This document shows, in pieces, positions 48,301-57,802 of a stretch of DNA of 64,000 nt. Location: NCBI GenBank assembly GCA_002633005.1, contig NMRA01000162.1, positions 186,602-250,601 of the forward strand, given 5' to 3'. Source of the DNA: Phoronis australis (Eukaryota > Phoronida > Phoronidae). Below the pieces are notes generated by a model. It did no database searches. It was not told the DNA's origin and was given only the letters and a program-made list of their open reading frames with translations. A program made the translations under genes and the position numbers. Each line of letters begins with the position of its first letter. Positions within the stretch are counted from its first letter, which is position 1.

Positions 48301-51004
48301 TTTTAGGATTTATTTGTAAAGATTTTTAATTTCTGTTGATGTCAAAGCATTTTCACTTAGTGTCAAATTTTAAGAAAAAGGTTTGTCAACTGCTCGCCGC
48401 TTCGTCGATTTTTCTCCCATAAGGCAAAGCCCGTCTCTTTACCTGGTATGGCAAGACATAGACGTAACCCCTTTCCCTTATATGGTCTCAAGCGACTTCA
48501 AGCAACAGACTGCAAGCGCAAGCGGACATTTCTCATAAGTGGGAGGGGATTAAAATCTCTGTGGTAACCACAGAAATTTTCCAGCAGGCGTATTTCAAAA
48601 ATCGGGAAATTTATTTTTTCTGGAAATTTCTTCAAATAGAAAAGTGAATTCCTCTGTATTAGACGTTGCGAGATGGTGCTTTCGTCAGGACTCGTTTAAA
48701 AGATATTTTGACGAGCTTTCGTGTTTCATTACTGTTTAAAGTGCCTTGAAGCATGTCTCGTCGGCATTTTGCAACTTGACCGTATTTTCCTGATTTTTGA
48801 TCCTTTTAATTTTCATGCATACACGCACAGAAAAAATCTTCAGGGACTGACAATCTTGCAACATTCCCCAAGGGATTTCGACCAAATTTTCAAAAAGATG
48901 CGCATATTTTGCAATTCGACGATAAATGTATTTTTCTAAATTTTGCCCGTTCTTGGTTTTCACCCATCGATGTAGCGAAATACTCTAGATCCCTGTAAGG
49001 ACAACTCCTTCGAGTGACCTTGCTTGGGATACACTCAGGTCTATATAAGTCGTGTTCATGAGCGCACGAGTTGGGTTGTTCAGGTAGCCTATCCTACATT
49101 TCTCAGGGAATTTCAAACTTTCAAAAAGTATGATTACGACTAAAACTGTTTCCAAAATTTTGCGATTCAAAAGTATTTTCCAGATTTTTCTCGATTTCCA
49201 CGCATATACATGTATTCATCTCCTTTGGGGCGGGATCTCAAGCAAATTTCCAGGAAAGTCTATCGTCGATGAAGTGTCTTAAGTGCTTGTTGTCGCCACT
49301 TCATTTGTCCACGTTTGTCATTCAAGGGAATTCTTTGGAATGGATGGCGAAGGGAGGGAGCATTCAACGTAATCAGAATGTGGATATTAGGAACGTGCCG
49401 CTGAGCCGGGTGTCATTTTAATGGTTCTGGTCTTTTTTCAGCATTTTGGTGTTAACTTGGGGCATCAGCTTAACTAGAATACTCATACATATAAAATTGG
49501 CCTTCGGACAATGCCACTTGGCCCGGGGTGTGAAATCAGCCAGATTATATGTGCTTTGTTGTTTCGGCCTGAGAATTCATTGCACGGTATGAATACTGTT
49601 GTGATTGGGTAGACAAACATGGGTGGCACATTTTGGAAAAGTGTAAATATCGACCAAGTTTTGGAAGCCCAACCACACCTCCACCATAAAAATACAATTG
49701 GCCATGCGGGTGCATCCACACATTGTGTATTTTCGTAGAATCCAATTTCCCCTCGGAAGTAAACTGCGTATGGGCAGACTTCAGTCATACGGCAAGTCAC
49801 GTGACTTTTAAACTAGAGAATGGTTAGCTTGTGAAGTTTGCACATATTCAAAGAAAACGAAGGAAACGTTGTGGCTATGACACCCGAGGTGTTCTGAATG
49901 TTGAGTTTTGGGGTTCATAGAACGTTGCCACGCTCACCTGATTTTTAATTGTCACCGATTTAACCGGCAACTCAAATCACAGACAATGCGGTCACGCCAT
50001 TCGCAACTTAAGGCCGGGATGGCCAACGAACCTCAGAAAACTCTGAAGTGTTTTCTTGAGTCGTTGATCGTCTCGGTGTTAGTAACGGAAGTCCTATCAA
50101 GATGGACAGGAATATCAAGAAACCGCTTTCGATTTTTCGCCAGCTAAACAGCGCAAAATGAAGTCGGCAAGCCATTGAACCCTTCACATGCAACTTTGAG
50201 GCAGCGAAAATGAGAAGCGTTTCGGATGCACCGAATGACAATTTGAGGCATCTGGAACACATCAGGGCCCGGTCTCCAATCTTTTTACTCGAAATGAAAC
50301 TCGAAATTAGGTTTGGCATTTTCTACTCTACTTTTGGGCGAACTCAAGATAAGTGTCTATTATTCTATGCTAGAGTATACAATAGCTTACGTAGATAATT
50401 TATTACCCTTAGTTCACAGTTTGTAAACCCAATATTAAAGCAATAAGTTCGAGTTTGAACTCGAAATTTCGAGTTTTTATTCGAGTTTGTACCACGAATA
50501 TAAGGGTCTTCAAGGGCAAACTTGAATTAGAAACTCCTATGCATAAACTACAATGTATTCGAGCACAGTCTGATAATCAATTATCTTAAATTCGCACAAA
50601 AGGAGGCAGAGAAATTGCCAAAAATAGTTTCGAGTTCGTTTCGAGTACAAAGATTAGAGACCGGGCCCAGGTATTTGAAACTACAGAATTCGCCAAGTCG
50701 ACACAGACCAAGATATTTTTACCAATATTAAGATTCTAACCTTTTGGTTTCCCTTCCTGAACTCAGACCAGTTACAATATTTAGGATCCTCTGGTTGATG
50801 CCAAAAGCACTCCTCGCTTAGATCGACTAGCTTCTTCCTGGCATATGCTTCGAAACCCTTCTTGTGGTAGCAAAACAAGCTGTGCGGGGTTATATCCCGG
50901 ATGAGCTGACGGAGTCCATTCCCATAGAACAGAGTGCTAGTTATCATCTGCTCGCTGTTGTAGTCCTCAGGTCTGGACCACATGCTACGTGTTATACGGA
51001 TCTT
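42261..51004 (-). CDS. unrecognised protein, about 950 residues, at least 4 exons
   Basis: Exons in transcript order: 51004-50741, 47582-47374, 46028-43736, 42350-42261. Phases agree (0, 2, 0), all borders are GT-AG, and the product ends KPKPRPRK at TAG (42,261-42,263). The first two exons look globular, with many Trp, Tyr, Cys and His (SMWSRPEDYNSEQ, CFWHQPEDPKYCNWSEF, GLEGWVTCDRL, FFHFTNTDRFIEQY). The 2.3-kb exon is Ser/Lys/Arg-rich and probably disordered, with a nuclear-localisation-like KKRNNMKRGKRHPSK. The last coded segments (KFTFMEFPQ, GGLTFPHLQ) look like a short conserved motif. I do not recognise the family. The first visible ATG is at 50,983-50,981; whether coding begins further upstream is open. 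Its 3' end faces that of the SEC14-spectrin gene. Confidence 0.7.
43054..43195. mobile_element. hAT-like short element (related to 54,409-54,571)
   Basis: Starts CAGGGGCGGCTCCAAGA and ends ATACGCCACTG, the terminal-repeat style of hAT-derived elements. The interior (GTTGGGGGGAG, GGCAGAGTA, CTGCCAAATGGAATCTGG, GGTCATG) matches the copy at 54.4 kb. It lies in the last intron of the minus-strand gene. The 8-base flanks do not match. Confidence 0.6.
43736..46028 (-). CDS. unnamed minus-strand gene, large exon
   Basis: An open frame of 764 codons flanked by acceptor TTTTTTAACTTCCAG and donor CCACAG|GTACGT. Composition is Ser/Thr/Lys/Arg/Asn-rich with runs such as MSLSSSNDDL and SVSSSSPRFNLD. Near the C-terminal end are REFQLISHLFRQQQKHSKDR (helical) and SSYREFRLPPPISVVTNP. 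A frame of this length in AT-rich DNA is not expected by chance. Confidence 0.85.
46687..46838. mobile_element. 152-base MITE with internal 12-bp repeats
   Basis: Terminal inverted repeats CGTTCAGTAACGCTAGGACC and GGTCCTAGAGTTACTGAACG differ at one base. Next to the right end the unit TAGGTCCTAGCG is repeated about three times. It lies in an intron of the minus-strand gene and has no coding capacity. Confidence 0.75.
47374..47582 (-). CDS. unnamed minus-strand gene, second exon seen
   Basis: About 70 codons: KNRGLEGWVTCDRLVPTIS, VPDDKPVVPTVCDQPHRWKE and NVTFFHFTNTDRFIEQY. Acceptor CAATTTCAG, donor TATAA|GTTAGT (phase 2); AA plus the first T of the next exon makes Asn. Codon use is rich in C- and G-ending codons, unlike the surrounding intron. 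Confidence 0.75.
47970..48003 (+). repeat. AAT microsatellite
   Basis: ATAATAAATAATAAATAATA-type short tandem repeat in an intron of the minus-strand gene. Confidence 0.8.
50265..50668. mobile_element. 404-base MITE with long terminal inverted repeats
   Basis: GGGCCCGGTCTCCAATCTTT at the left pairs with AAAGATTAGAGACCGGGCCC at the right, and the pairing continues through ACTCGAAATGAAACTCGAAA and TTTCGAGTTCGTTTCGAGTA. The interior is rich in further TCGAGTTT palindromes. A fragment of the same end (TTTCGAGTACAAAGATTAGA) is at about 23,606-23,625. It ends 72 bases from an exon of the minus-strand gene. Confidence 0.75.
50741..51004 (-). CDS. unnamed minus-strand gene, first exon seen
   Basis: Up to 88 codons: IRITRSMWSRPEDYNSEQM, TLFYGNGLRQLIRDITPHSL, CYHKKGFEAYARKKLVDLSE and CFWHQPEDPKYCNWSEF. 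A long pyrimidine tract ends in an AG at 51,006-51,005 (or 51,003-51,002). Donor is AAAAG|GTTAGA in phase 0. It may be an internal exon, or coding may begin at its ATG (50,983). Confidence 0.65.
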
Positions 51005-51483
51005 CTTGTTGGCCACCGTTAAAAGAAAAATAAAAGTAGGGGGCTATTTTTTCTGACAACTGTTAAAAGCGGGTCTACGTTATTTACACCTCTCCCTCAA
51101 AATGACCTCTCTGCCAAAAAAGTGTGCCATTTTTGTCTTTCCATTGGTAACAACTCAACAAATCCTCTTCCCTTGCAAGACATTTTTTCTCCAATATCGA
51201 TTATGATTTTGTGAACAGTATATTTACAGAAAATAAGCCGTTAAGGTCAATCTCCCAACTTTACATTAGTTGAACATTTTGTTACAACAAATTTTAAAGC
51301 GAACCGAATTTGTTAAAACTTTTTCTAATCTAAAGCTCACTAAACTTGGCATTACACCGTTTTTCAAAATGAACAGAAGTTAGGACTACTAAATTAGGTT
51401 TAGGCTTTGAATTTCTTGTGGTGTTATACAAAATGGCTGGTGTAAATCATCATCGTGAATCGTCCTGTGGTAATAAATCTTAC

Positions 51484-51797
51484 CAGCAAAATATGAGAAC
51501 TTTCGGATAACCCTCCTGATGTTCCCAGATTCTTCCTTCGACAAAAAGGCAACCAGCGTTCTCGGGCGCGTTTCTACTATTCGATCGCGCGTGGAGTCAT
51601 TACTCGGCCAGGTTATGAAAGTGTTATAGAATACGCTAACGCTAAGCTCTGTCATAGAACTAGAGGAACCTCTTAGTAATACAGAGCCGTAGGAAGCGAC
51701 ATTCAAGTGGCCACCTTTTTGTGTTTTTATTGACAAATTCTTACGGGGCCGCTCACGGAGAACGGGCCCAATGTTGGAATCAATTACCTCTATTTTC
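51484..51797 (-). CDS. orphan exon-like open frame (104 residues)
   Basis: Bounded by acceptor ACAAAAAAAAACAG and donor TTTGCTG|GTAAGA, open throughout. It reads like a folded domain: LNVASYGSVLLRG, TELSVSVFYNTFITWPS, RPRTLVAFLSKEESGN, RRVIRKFSYFAG. It ends in phase 1, which does not fit the next exon at 51,004 (phase 0). Either an intermediate exon is missed or it belongs to another gene. Family not recognised. Confidence 0.45.
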
Positions 51798-52008
51798 CTG
51801 TTTTTTTTTGTAAAATCGTGCTTTCATATTGAAGGAGGTCCCTCCCTGCATGGTTTTGGGACCACACGACGGTGGAATGAACTGTCACTTTTTTCCAAGC
51901 TTAATGATGTTTAGCCTTTCATCTTAAGGTGTCCCATTTAAGACGGTGCCCTCTTTCGGTGGAGCAATTCGGGGTAGATGTTCCTTTGTCCCTCTATAAA
52001 CATGTATA

Positions 52009-52106
52009 TCTACGCTTGCAGGATGAGTGTACACAGGCACTATACTGATCTACGCGTGCACAAGTGTACACAGGCACTATATCTGCGCGTGCACGACAGG
52101 CGTACA
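52009..52106 (+). repeat. direct repeat of about 45 bases, two and a half copies
   Basis: GTGTACACAGGCACTATA and CTACGCGTGCAC words recur; alternating purine-pyrimidine (GCGCGTGCAC) is notable. Non-coding. Confidence 0.7.
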
Positions 52107-53337
52107 CAATCAATTATGGTTGGTAAAATTTATTACAAATGATTCTTTAAAATAGACTATTTCTAAGAATGGTATGACATGTTATAAGATGTTGATAAGA
52201 ATTGATATTAACGTGTAATATAAGATCTAATTTTTTTCATCAGCCCTACTAATTTATACAAATTCTTGTCACGGACCAAAAACGATCCTAAGAATAATGC
52301 TGTAAACGATGATCAGACTGATATATGTGAACGATGACCAGTCTCATCAGAATTCATATCAACCAAAATGGAGATACAAGATTTTTACACAAGCATTACT
52401 TATTCTAAGTTTAGAAAATTTGATTAAGACAGTGAAGAAGACGAACAGTACACGGTGTCTATTTTGTTACGTACAAGTTCATTAAGATTGACGGTAAATA
52501 CAAGGCGCAAAACTAAGCCTTTGGACTAGCAAGGAGCAATGTATAATGCATACAGAAGTATGCAACAGTCAGGGCACGGACTTCTGTGTACATCCTGAGG
52601 AGCGCACATGTAGCTAGAATGGAGAGATTTGTCTCGTGCGGAACCCTTTCCGGAGGGGAGGAGGGGAGGGGGGGGGGGTTGAGGCGACACAACAGTTCGT
52701 GATGATCGGCACTAAACGTTTTAGCTTCAGCAACATTACATAGATTCATTCAAGTAAGTCAGGCAAACGCATTTTAATTAATAATCCACTGGTGCCGCCT
52801 GCCGCCCCGAAGTGTTGTACCAGAGGGTTCCAGTTCAATCCCGTCCTGTAGCCATTCTATGGGTACTGCTTATGAATTTCTGTAATTGCTTCACGTTTCG
52901 TCTCTTATAGTTGCTAAACGTATATTGAAAAATTAGAACGTTCTAGAAACTATGTGTAGTTAGTTGTTGCAACAAGAGGGGGCTTACATATACATGTATC
53001 AAACTTGACGAATATCCGTGGCGTTTGCGCATTAAATTTTGGAATTAAATGCTGAATGACGTCAATATGAGCATGACGTGTCTTAAAACGCTACGCAATA
53101 CTGCCAAAAGTCAAACTTTAATAATTCTGCTAAAACTAATGATTGACTAAAGGTATTTCAATAAACACAATATACATTCATTGACTGGCCTTGGTGCATT
53201 ACAAGCTTCAAGGTGTAAGACATCAAATCCAAATAGAAAAAATATTCTATAAAGAGTTCGTCTCACCCACTTGTTAGTTAGAAGAAGTACAGGCTCTAGT
53301 TCCTCTTTTTTGGTTATACTAATTGTCGTAGCTCGCT

Positions 53338-53530
53338 ACAGAAATATAGACAATCTAAATCCGTGGTCATGACCATAATACAGAAAAGTGCACTAAGTAT
53401 ATAGACACTCTAAATCCATGGTCATGACCATCAATATAGAATAGCGGTACATAGGTAGAGACTCTATATCCATGGTCATGACCATAAATATAGAATAACG
53501 TGCTACATAGACATTCTAAATCCATGATTT
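53338..53530 (+). repeat. tandem repeat of about 55 bases carrying a 14-bp palindrome
   Basis: Three full units and a partial one. The perfect palindrome ATGGTCATGACCAT occurs at 53,418-53,431 and 53,472-53,485, with a one-base variant at 53,363-53,376, each preceded by CTAAATCC or a variant and followed by AATATAGAAT-like sequence. Confidence 0.9.
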
Positions 53531-54250
53531 TTGACAATTAGAAGCTAATCTTGTGAGAATTGATGATAATTCAGTGAATTTAATTGCTGCCTGAAGTTGG
53601 AAAAACTCTATAATCCGATCCCAAAATAGTAAAGTACACTTAGACGATTTTTGCATATTTAAAATAACTCTCAAAGACATTGATGAAATTCGTACACACA
53701 AACTGTAGATAGAAAAAAACGTTTTAAAAATCCTTAAATAAAAATCCTTAAACTCATTGCTTAGAAATGTTGGTTTCGCAGTTCCTTGGTGTATTAAGTT
53801 TCCAGTAGTATTGAGTAATGAATTTTTGTTCTTCAAAACTAAATTGATTGCTTTCCCTGAGTCGCATGACTGACGTATCCACGTTAAAAATAAGATGTAA
53901 CCATGCAGTAGGCCCTGCAGACTCTCAGTGACAACAACTGAATTTGAACTGCAGGCATTTAGGAAATGTGAACATGTTTGGGACACAGTATCCTTTTCCC
54001 CAGCCACCAGAAACTTAACTACCGGTCGTGTTTCATTTAGGGATTTTGAAAAAGCCCCAAAGGCACTATACCAGGGATTTCGGGGCCTCACCTTTTCAAA
54101 AAAAACTCTTTCAAAGAATGACCATGATAAAATAAAGTTTTCCCGAAACTGGATCATAACAAAACGAATCTTGACCTTAGAACGAGCGCAGACGGCCGGT
54201 ACGAGGTAAGCTGCCTGTCTCAAGTGAATCATAGTTGAGCTGACCAGCAA
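53516..54250 (-). CDS. long open frame, 244 codons, unrecognised
   Basis: The central and C-terminal part looks like helical protein (ESLQGLLHGYILFLTWIRQS, LRIFKTFFSIYSLCVRIS, LLFWDRIIEFFQLQAAIKF) and ends SNCQKSWI with a stop next to the palindromic repeat. The N-terminal third is less convincing. No splice-joined partner was found. It could be the terminal exon of an unknown gene or a chance frame in AT-rich DNA. Confidence 0.3.
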   Translation of the reverse strand: MLVSSTMIHLRQAAYLVPAVCARSKVKIRFVMIQFRENFILSWSFFERVFFEKVRPRNPWYSAFGAFSKSLNETRPVVKFLVAGEKDTVSQTCSHFLNACSSNSVVVTESLQGLLHGYILFLTWIRQSCDSGKAINLVLKNKNSLLNTTGNLIHQGTAKPTFLSNEFKDFYLRIFKTFFSIYSLCVRISSMSLRVILNMQKSSKCTLLFWDRIIEFFQLQAAIKFTELSSILTRLASNCQKSWI

Positions 54251-54408
54251 CTACCTCTAGTTCATCGGGAATTTCGTATTTTCACACTGTTAGATCTCGG
54301 TTATACCTGTAGCTACTTGAGGCAGCTCCTCGCTTCAGGTCAGTGTACTAGTCCTAGGACCCGTCTTACTCTCCGTGTTGGTTCACGGCTGGATCTCCGA
54401 GATTGTCC

Positions 54409-54571
54409 CAGAGGCCGCGGATCCAGGATTCAAGTTGGGGGGAGGGGGCAGGACAGAGTATTAACCAGGGTTTTACCAGTCAGAAACTGGCACCTCCGAA
54501 CTGCCACATGGAATCTGAGAGAATTTTAGGGAGGTCATGGCCTCTTGGCCCCCTACTGAAATCCGCCACTG
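54409..54571. mobile_element. hAT-like short element (related to 43,054-43,195)
   Basis: Starts CAGAGGCCGCGGATCCAGGA and ends ATCCGCCACTG. Interior words (TTGGGGGGAGGGGGCAG, AACTGCCACATGGAATCTG, AGGGAGGTCATG, GGCCCCCTA) align with the copy at 43.1 kb. No matching 8-base flanks. Confidence 0.6.
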
Positions 54572-54710
54572 TGTCTCCCCACGTGAGAAATTCGGTACAA
54601 ATATGGTGGCATCAGGAGGACCGTGGGGTGAGAAGGGGGGGGGTACGTAGTGGAGGTGGTGGCGATGGGGAGTTATTTGGCGACGTCGAAATGGTTTGTG
54701 CCCCCCAATA

Positions 54711-54826
54711 ATTTTTGCCTTCCTACGGGCCTGTAATATCATAGAACTCTTGTAGGAATGTAATGTTAACTTCGATTCCCACAGTTTTCTGGTTACGTAG
54801 TGAAGGCAGTACACTCCGAGAGTGCC
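54711..54826 (-). CDS. possible terminal exon on the minus strand
   Basis: After acceptor CATTCTTTTCAG a phase-0 frame reads WIGHSRSVLPSLRNQ and NITFLQEFYDITGP then TAG. Joined in phase 1 to the candidate exon at 55,155-55,334 it would instead stop after about 14 codons. The evidence is only splice consensus plus frame. Confidence 0.25.
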
Positions 54827-55154
54827 CGATCCACTGAAAAGAATGTTCCGAGTTTGGAAGCGAACAATCAAGAGAAACTTTAAAGAGCCGATATTTTATG
54901 AAAGCTGAGAGTTTTCACAAATACAACATATCAAAATTTACAAAATTACAATTTATCAGCAAAAACTGTGAGCCCGACTTCATTGTTACTTGAGTATTTT
55001 AAACAGTATTCCTTGTCAAAAATATGCTTCAATGTGATAATTCAACCACCGAAAATTAATAAAACCGTAGACAGAGAAGATGATGTCTCTGTGTCTGTGA
55101 TGAAATGGAGAATGAAGTCGCACACGCCTTGCTATAGCTGTCTGTTTTCTACCT

Positions 55155-55334
55155 AAGCTACATGTACGATTGGGAACGCGGCCAGTTATATCCCCCGCGT
55201 CATGAGAAAAAACTAGTACGGTCCCATCTTCAACTGTGGACCGTGGGTGTATCGCTTTTGACTTCGCAATATTCAATGCCATGGCTGCATTTTTAAAGCG
55301 GCTGTAAATACCATATTCATTCAAAGAAACTAAA
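55155..55334 (-). CDS. possible exon on the minus strand
   Basis: Acceptor TTTACTTTAAATTTTAG, then an open frame with SLNEYGIYSRFKNAAMALNI, SKAIHPRSTVEDGTVLVFSH and GDITGRVPNRTC, ending at donor-like TTAG|GTAGAA. It is protein-like, but I cannot name it or join it with confidence. Confidence 0.35.
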
Positions 55335-55370
55335 ATTTAAAGTAAATCATTAACAGGTATAAAACTAATG

Positions 55371-55612
55371 TCATAGAGTTTCTTGCTCTGACGAGACGTG
55401 ATTTCTGGACTTGAAGTATCTGACAGATCGCTTTTGCTTGAGATCAATGTCCAGTGTGTAAAATGACCCGCCGTAACAAGCTACTTTGAAGAGCCAGGTC
55501 TCAAACAACATCGAATATTCAATCCTTTCCAAGATCGAAATAACCTCTAATTCGGATAAGGAGCAATTAAAGACCAATTTTACAACGTTAAGTTGACTGA
55601 GAAGAGAGGTGG
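55371..55612 (-). CDS. possible exon on the minus strand ending EQETL
   Basis: A strong acceptor (CACCTCTCTTCTCAG), then a frame with LVFNCSLSELEVISILERIE, YSMLFETWLFKVACYGG, FYTLDIDLKQKRSVRYF and a stop after SSEQETL. The last three residues would fit a PDZ-binding C-terminus if this is a terminal exon. The exact 3' border is uncertain. Confidence 0.35.
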
Positions 55613-57102
55613 GTTTACAGTCTCCTTAATAAATGAACACAACAACAAACGTTTAAGCAAAGATTTTATAGTATCTTTGGTTTAAGCCTGTAGGTTTTAT
55701 AAAACCGGGGTTTTCCGTAGATAAGCCGATGCGCACGTGTTCGGGAAATGAAAAATTTCAGGCGTTTTAGTAACGCCAAAAAACGTAGGGGCCTTTATTT
55801 CGAAAAAGGAGGTGTGTAAACGGAAAGTCATAGTTTTGGCTACGCAAATGCCAGCATGGATTGAATACACGTAGGCCTAGATTGAGAGGTTTCCTGAATT
55901 TGACATTTTTTTACTTAAAACCGTGTTTTTAGTATTTTGTTAATGAATGCAAAATTCGCTAACACTTTGTTCGTTCTTATAAATGATAAATACTCCACAA
56001 AACTGAATTTGTGACTAAAAACTTGACGCTGTGTGGACTTTTAAGAGAAATTTATCCGAGTAAACGCCCCACTGTCTGGAAACTTGACATAAGAAGTTTT
56101 AAATCCAAGTAAACGCCCATGGGCATAAAAAGTTCTGGTGTCAAGTTCATTCGGCATAATTTTCAAAACGGTCATGGACGTTTCATGAAGTGGGCATATC
56201 TACGGAAAACCCCGGGTACATGTCAAAAACAATTAGACAACAGACAGACCGTTGCTTGGATACCCAATTGTTCCAGATCGGCGCCTCAGTCAATAACGCG
56301 TTCACGCGTAATTGCTTTGCAAACACGCGTTCAGTCCACTCGCCTCTCCGCCCAATCAAAACTTTTTGCCCTCAAGCTACATGTAGCAACTATAAACTGT
56401 CGTTTCCGGCGTCTTACTATCGAGTATAAAGCCGGACAGCACATGACGCGAATGTGTCAAAAAAGTAAAATACAAGATCCGCCAACATTTTCCACAGCAA
56501 TTTAGCAATTGTTAACGCGCCGCTTTGTCCGCCCTCGTGGGCTTCGGAAAATTAGTTATTTAATTTCTCAGGCCGCATTTCCAAAGTTGTGCTAACTGCT
56601 AAGTGCTCAGTTAAACCAAGGCCTATCAGCCGCGGTTCGCTCATTTTGTACTTCGGTGCCGGCAGACATCAAAGCTGGAAGCAACAACACATATAATAAT
56701 ATAATATACTGATTCCTCTGCGCGACCTCGGATCCGGTCGTCATAATCGATGTCGTCACGTTTTTTCACCGACTACCGTCGCCCCTGCATCAGTGGCTCC
56801 CTATCTCCACATTTTCTAAACCCAAAGCCCTACTGAAGTCACGGTCGGTGTCGGGCCCTGAGTCAGGGGCCACTGCCAGCCGATGTCCCGGACTGCCGCG
56901 GCTACGATCGAGAAGAGGCGGGCACTGATAGAGCTTCGACTCCGGCCGCGGGATTTCATACACGCAACATGTTGGTCACCGACTGCTAGTGCCGCAGAAT
57001 GTCGGCGAGCCGCGACCGCAGAGCCAACAGCCAATGAATGCCGAGTACGCGAGGGGCGAGTATTCAGCGTACGAGCTGAAACGGTCTTGTCCTTCCTCAT
57101 TT
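55613..57102. other. no supported gene; CpG-richer in the second half
   Basis: Open frames at 56,119-56,505 and 56,816-57,100 have no recognisable motif, and those at 56.8-57.1 kb are Arg/Ala-rich in several frames, as expected of GC-rich DNA. The stretch 56,620-57,080 is CpG-rich (GCCGCGG, TCGGCGAGCCGCGAC) and may be promoter-like. Confidence 0.4.
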
Positions 57103-57802
57103 TAATTATGGCATTCTGCTATGGGGGTGTGAACATCATAGCTAGAATATTCAAATTACAGAAAAAGGCTATTTGCGCTATTATCTCTAGTTATTTTAAT
57201 GCCCATACAGATCCTTTATTAAGACTTCTCAGATACTCAAAATAAAGGACTTGCATGTTGTTGTTATTATCAATTTTTTCTATAAATATGTTCGTAATTA
57301 CTTACCTTTATTTCAATTTAACACGTTCAATTTAATAACCCGTGTGTCTGTTCATGAACATTACACTAGGCAACAACTTCTTCTACAAACTCCTCGTTGT
57401 ACTTAATCATTTGCTGAAGATTCAGTTCGCAATGCCTTACCTCATATCATTAATAACCACCCTGAAATTGTTTCTAAATTTTTTTACCCATTCGTTTTCC
57501 TCTATCATAAATTATTTTTAGAAAGTTTGTTTTGAAAGTTATGAACTTGAGTGCACTATTCCCAACTGCTTTGTGTGTAACTATTTTCGATAATCTCTCC
57601 TAGTCTTTTTACAAGTAGTTTTAAATTACATGCACATTATCCTCTAATTTTGTTATTCTGATTATTTGTAACACTGTATTTTTTATTCTCTGGTGGCTCC
57701 GTGGTAAGCGGACCATTTGGGTCTTTCACGGAGTCTCCATAAGCGTAAATTTGTATTAAGTGTATTTTTTGTCTTACGGGAATAAAGAGTATTACTACTA
57801 CT
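57103..57802 (+). mobile_element. LINE 3' end (non-LTR retrotransposon), decayed
   Basis: Translating with one frameshift near 57,242 gives the C-terminal region typical of CR1/L2/Jockey-type reverse transcriptase proteins: IFKLQKKAICAIISSYFNAH, TDPLLRLLRYSK, KDLHVVV, FFYKYVRNYLPLF, and a VHEHYTRQ motif. Stops and the frameshift show it is dead. The non-coding tail ends AATAAAGAGTATTACTACTACT, a microsatellite-like LINE terminus. It splits a CpG-rich region. The 5' end is truncated. Confidence 0.75.

Noticed and set aside
49483-49800. Two overlapping minus-strand frames (one with GKLDSTKIHNVWMHPHGQ)
   Set aside because: Both frames are open over the same bases, neither has convincing splice sites, and neither fits the phase of the neighbouring exons.
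50681-51016. Extension of the 50.7-51.0 kb exon upstream to GTG at 51,016
   Set aside because: The sequence between 51,007 and the pyrimidine tract has no AG acceptor, so coding there would need a start codon that is not present.
56883-57245. Plus-strand 120-codon frame as a gene
   Set aside because: Its second half is the decayed LINE protein and its first half is a GC-rich frame with Arg/Ala bias; the join is accidental.
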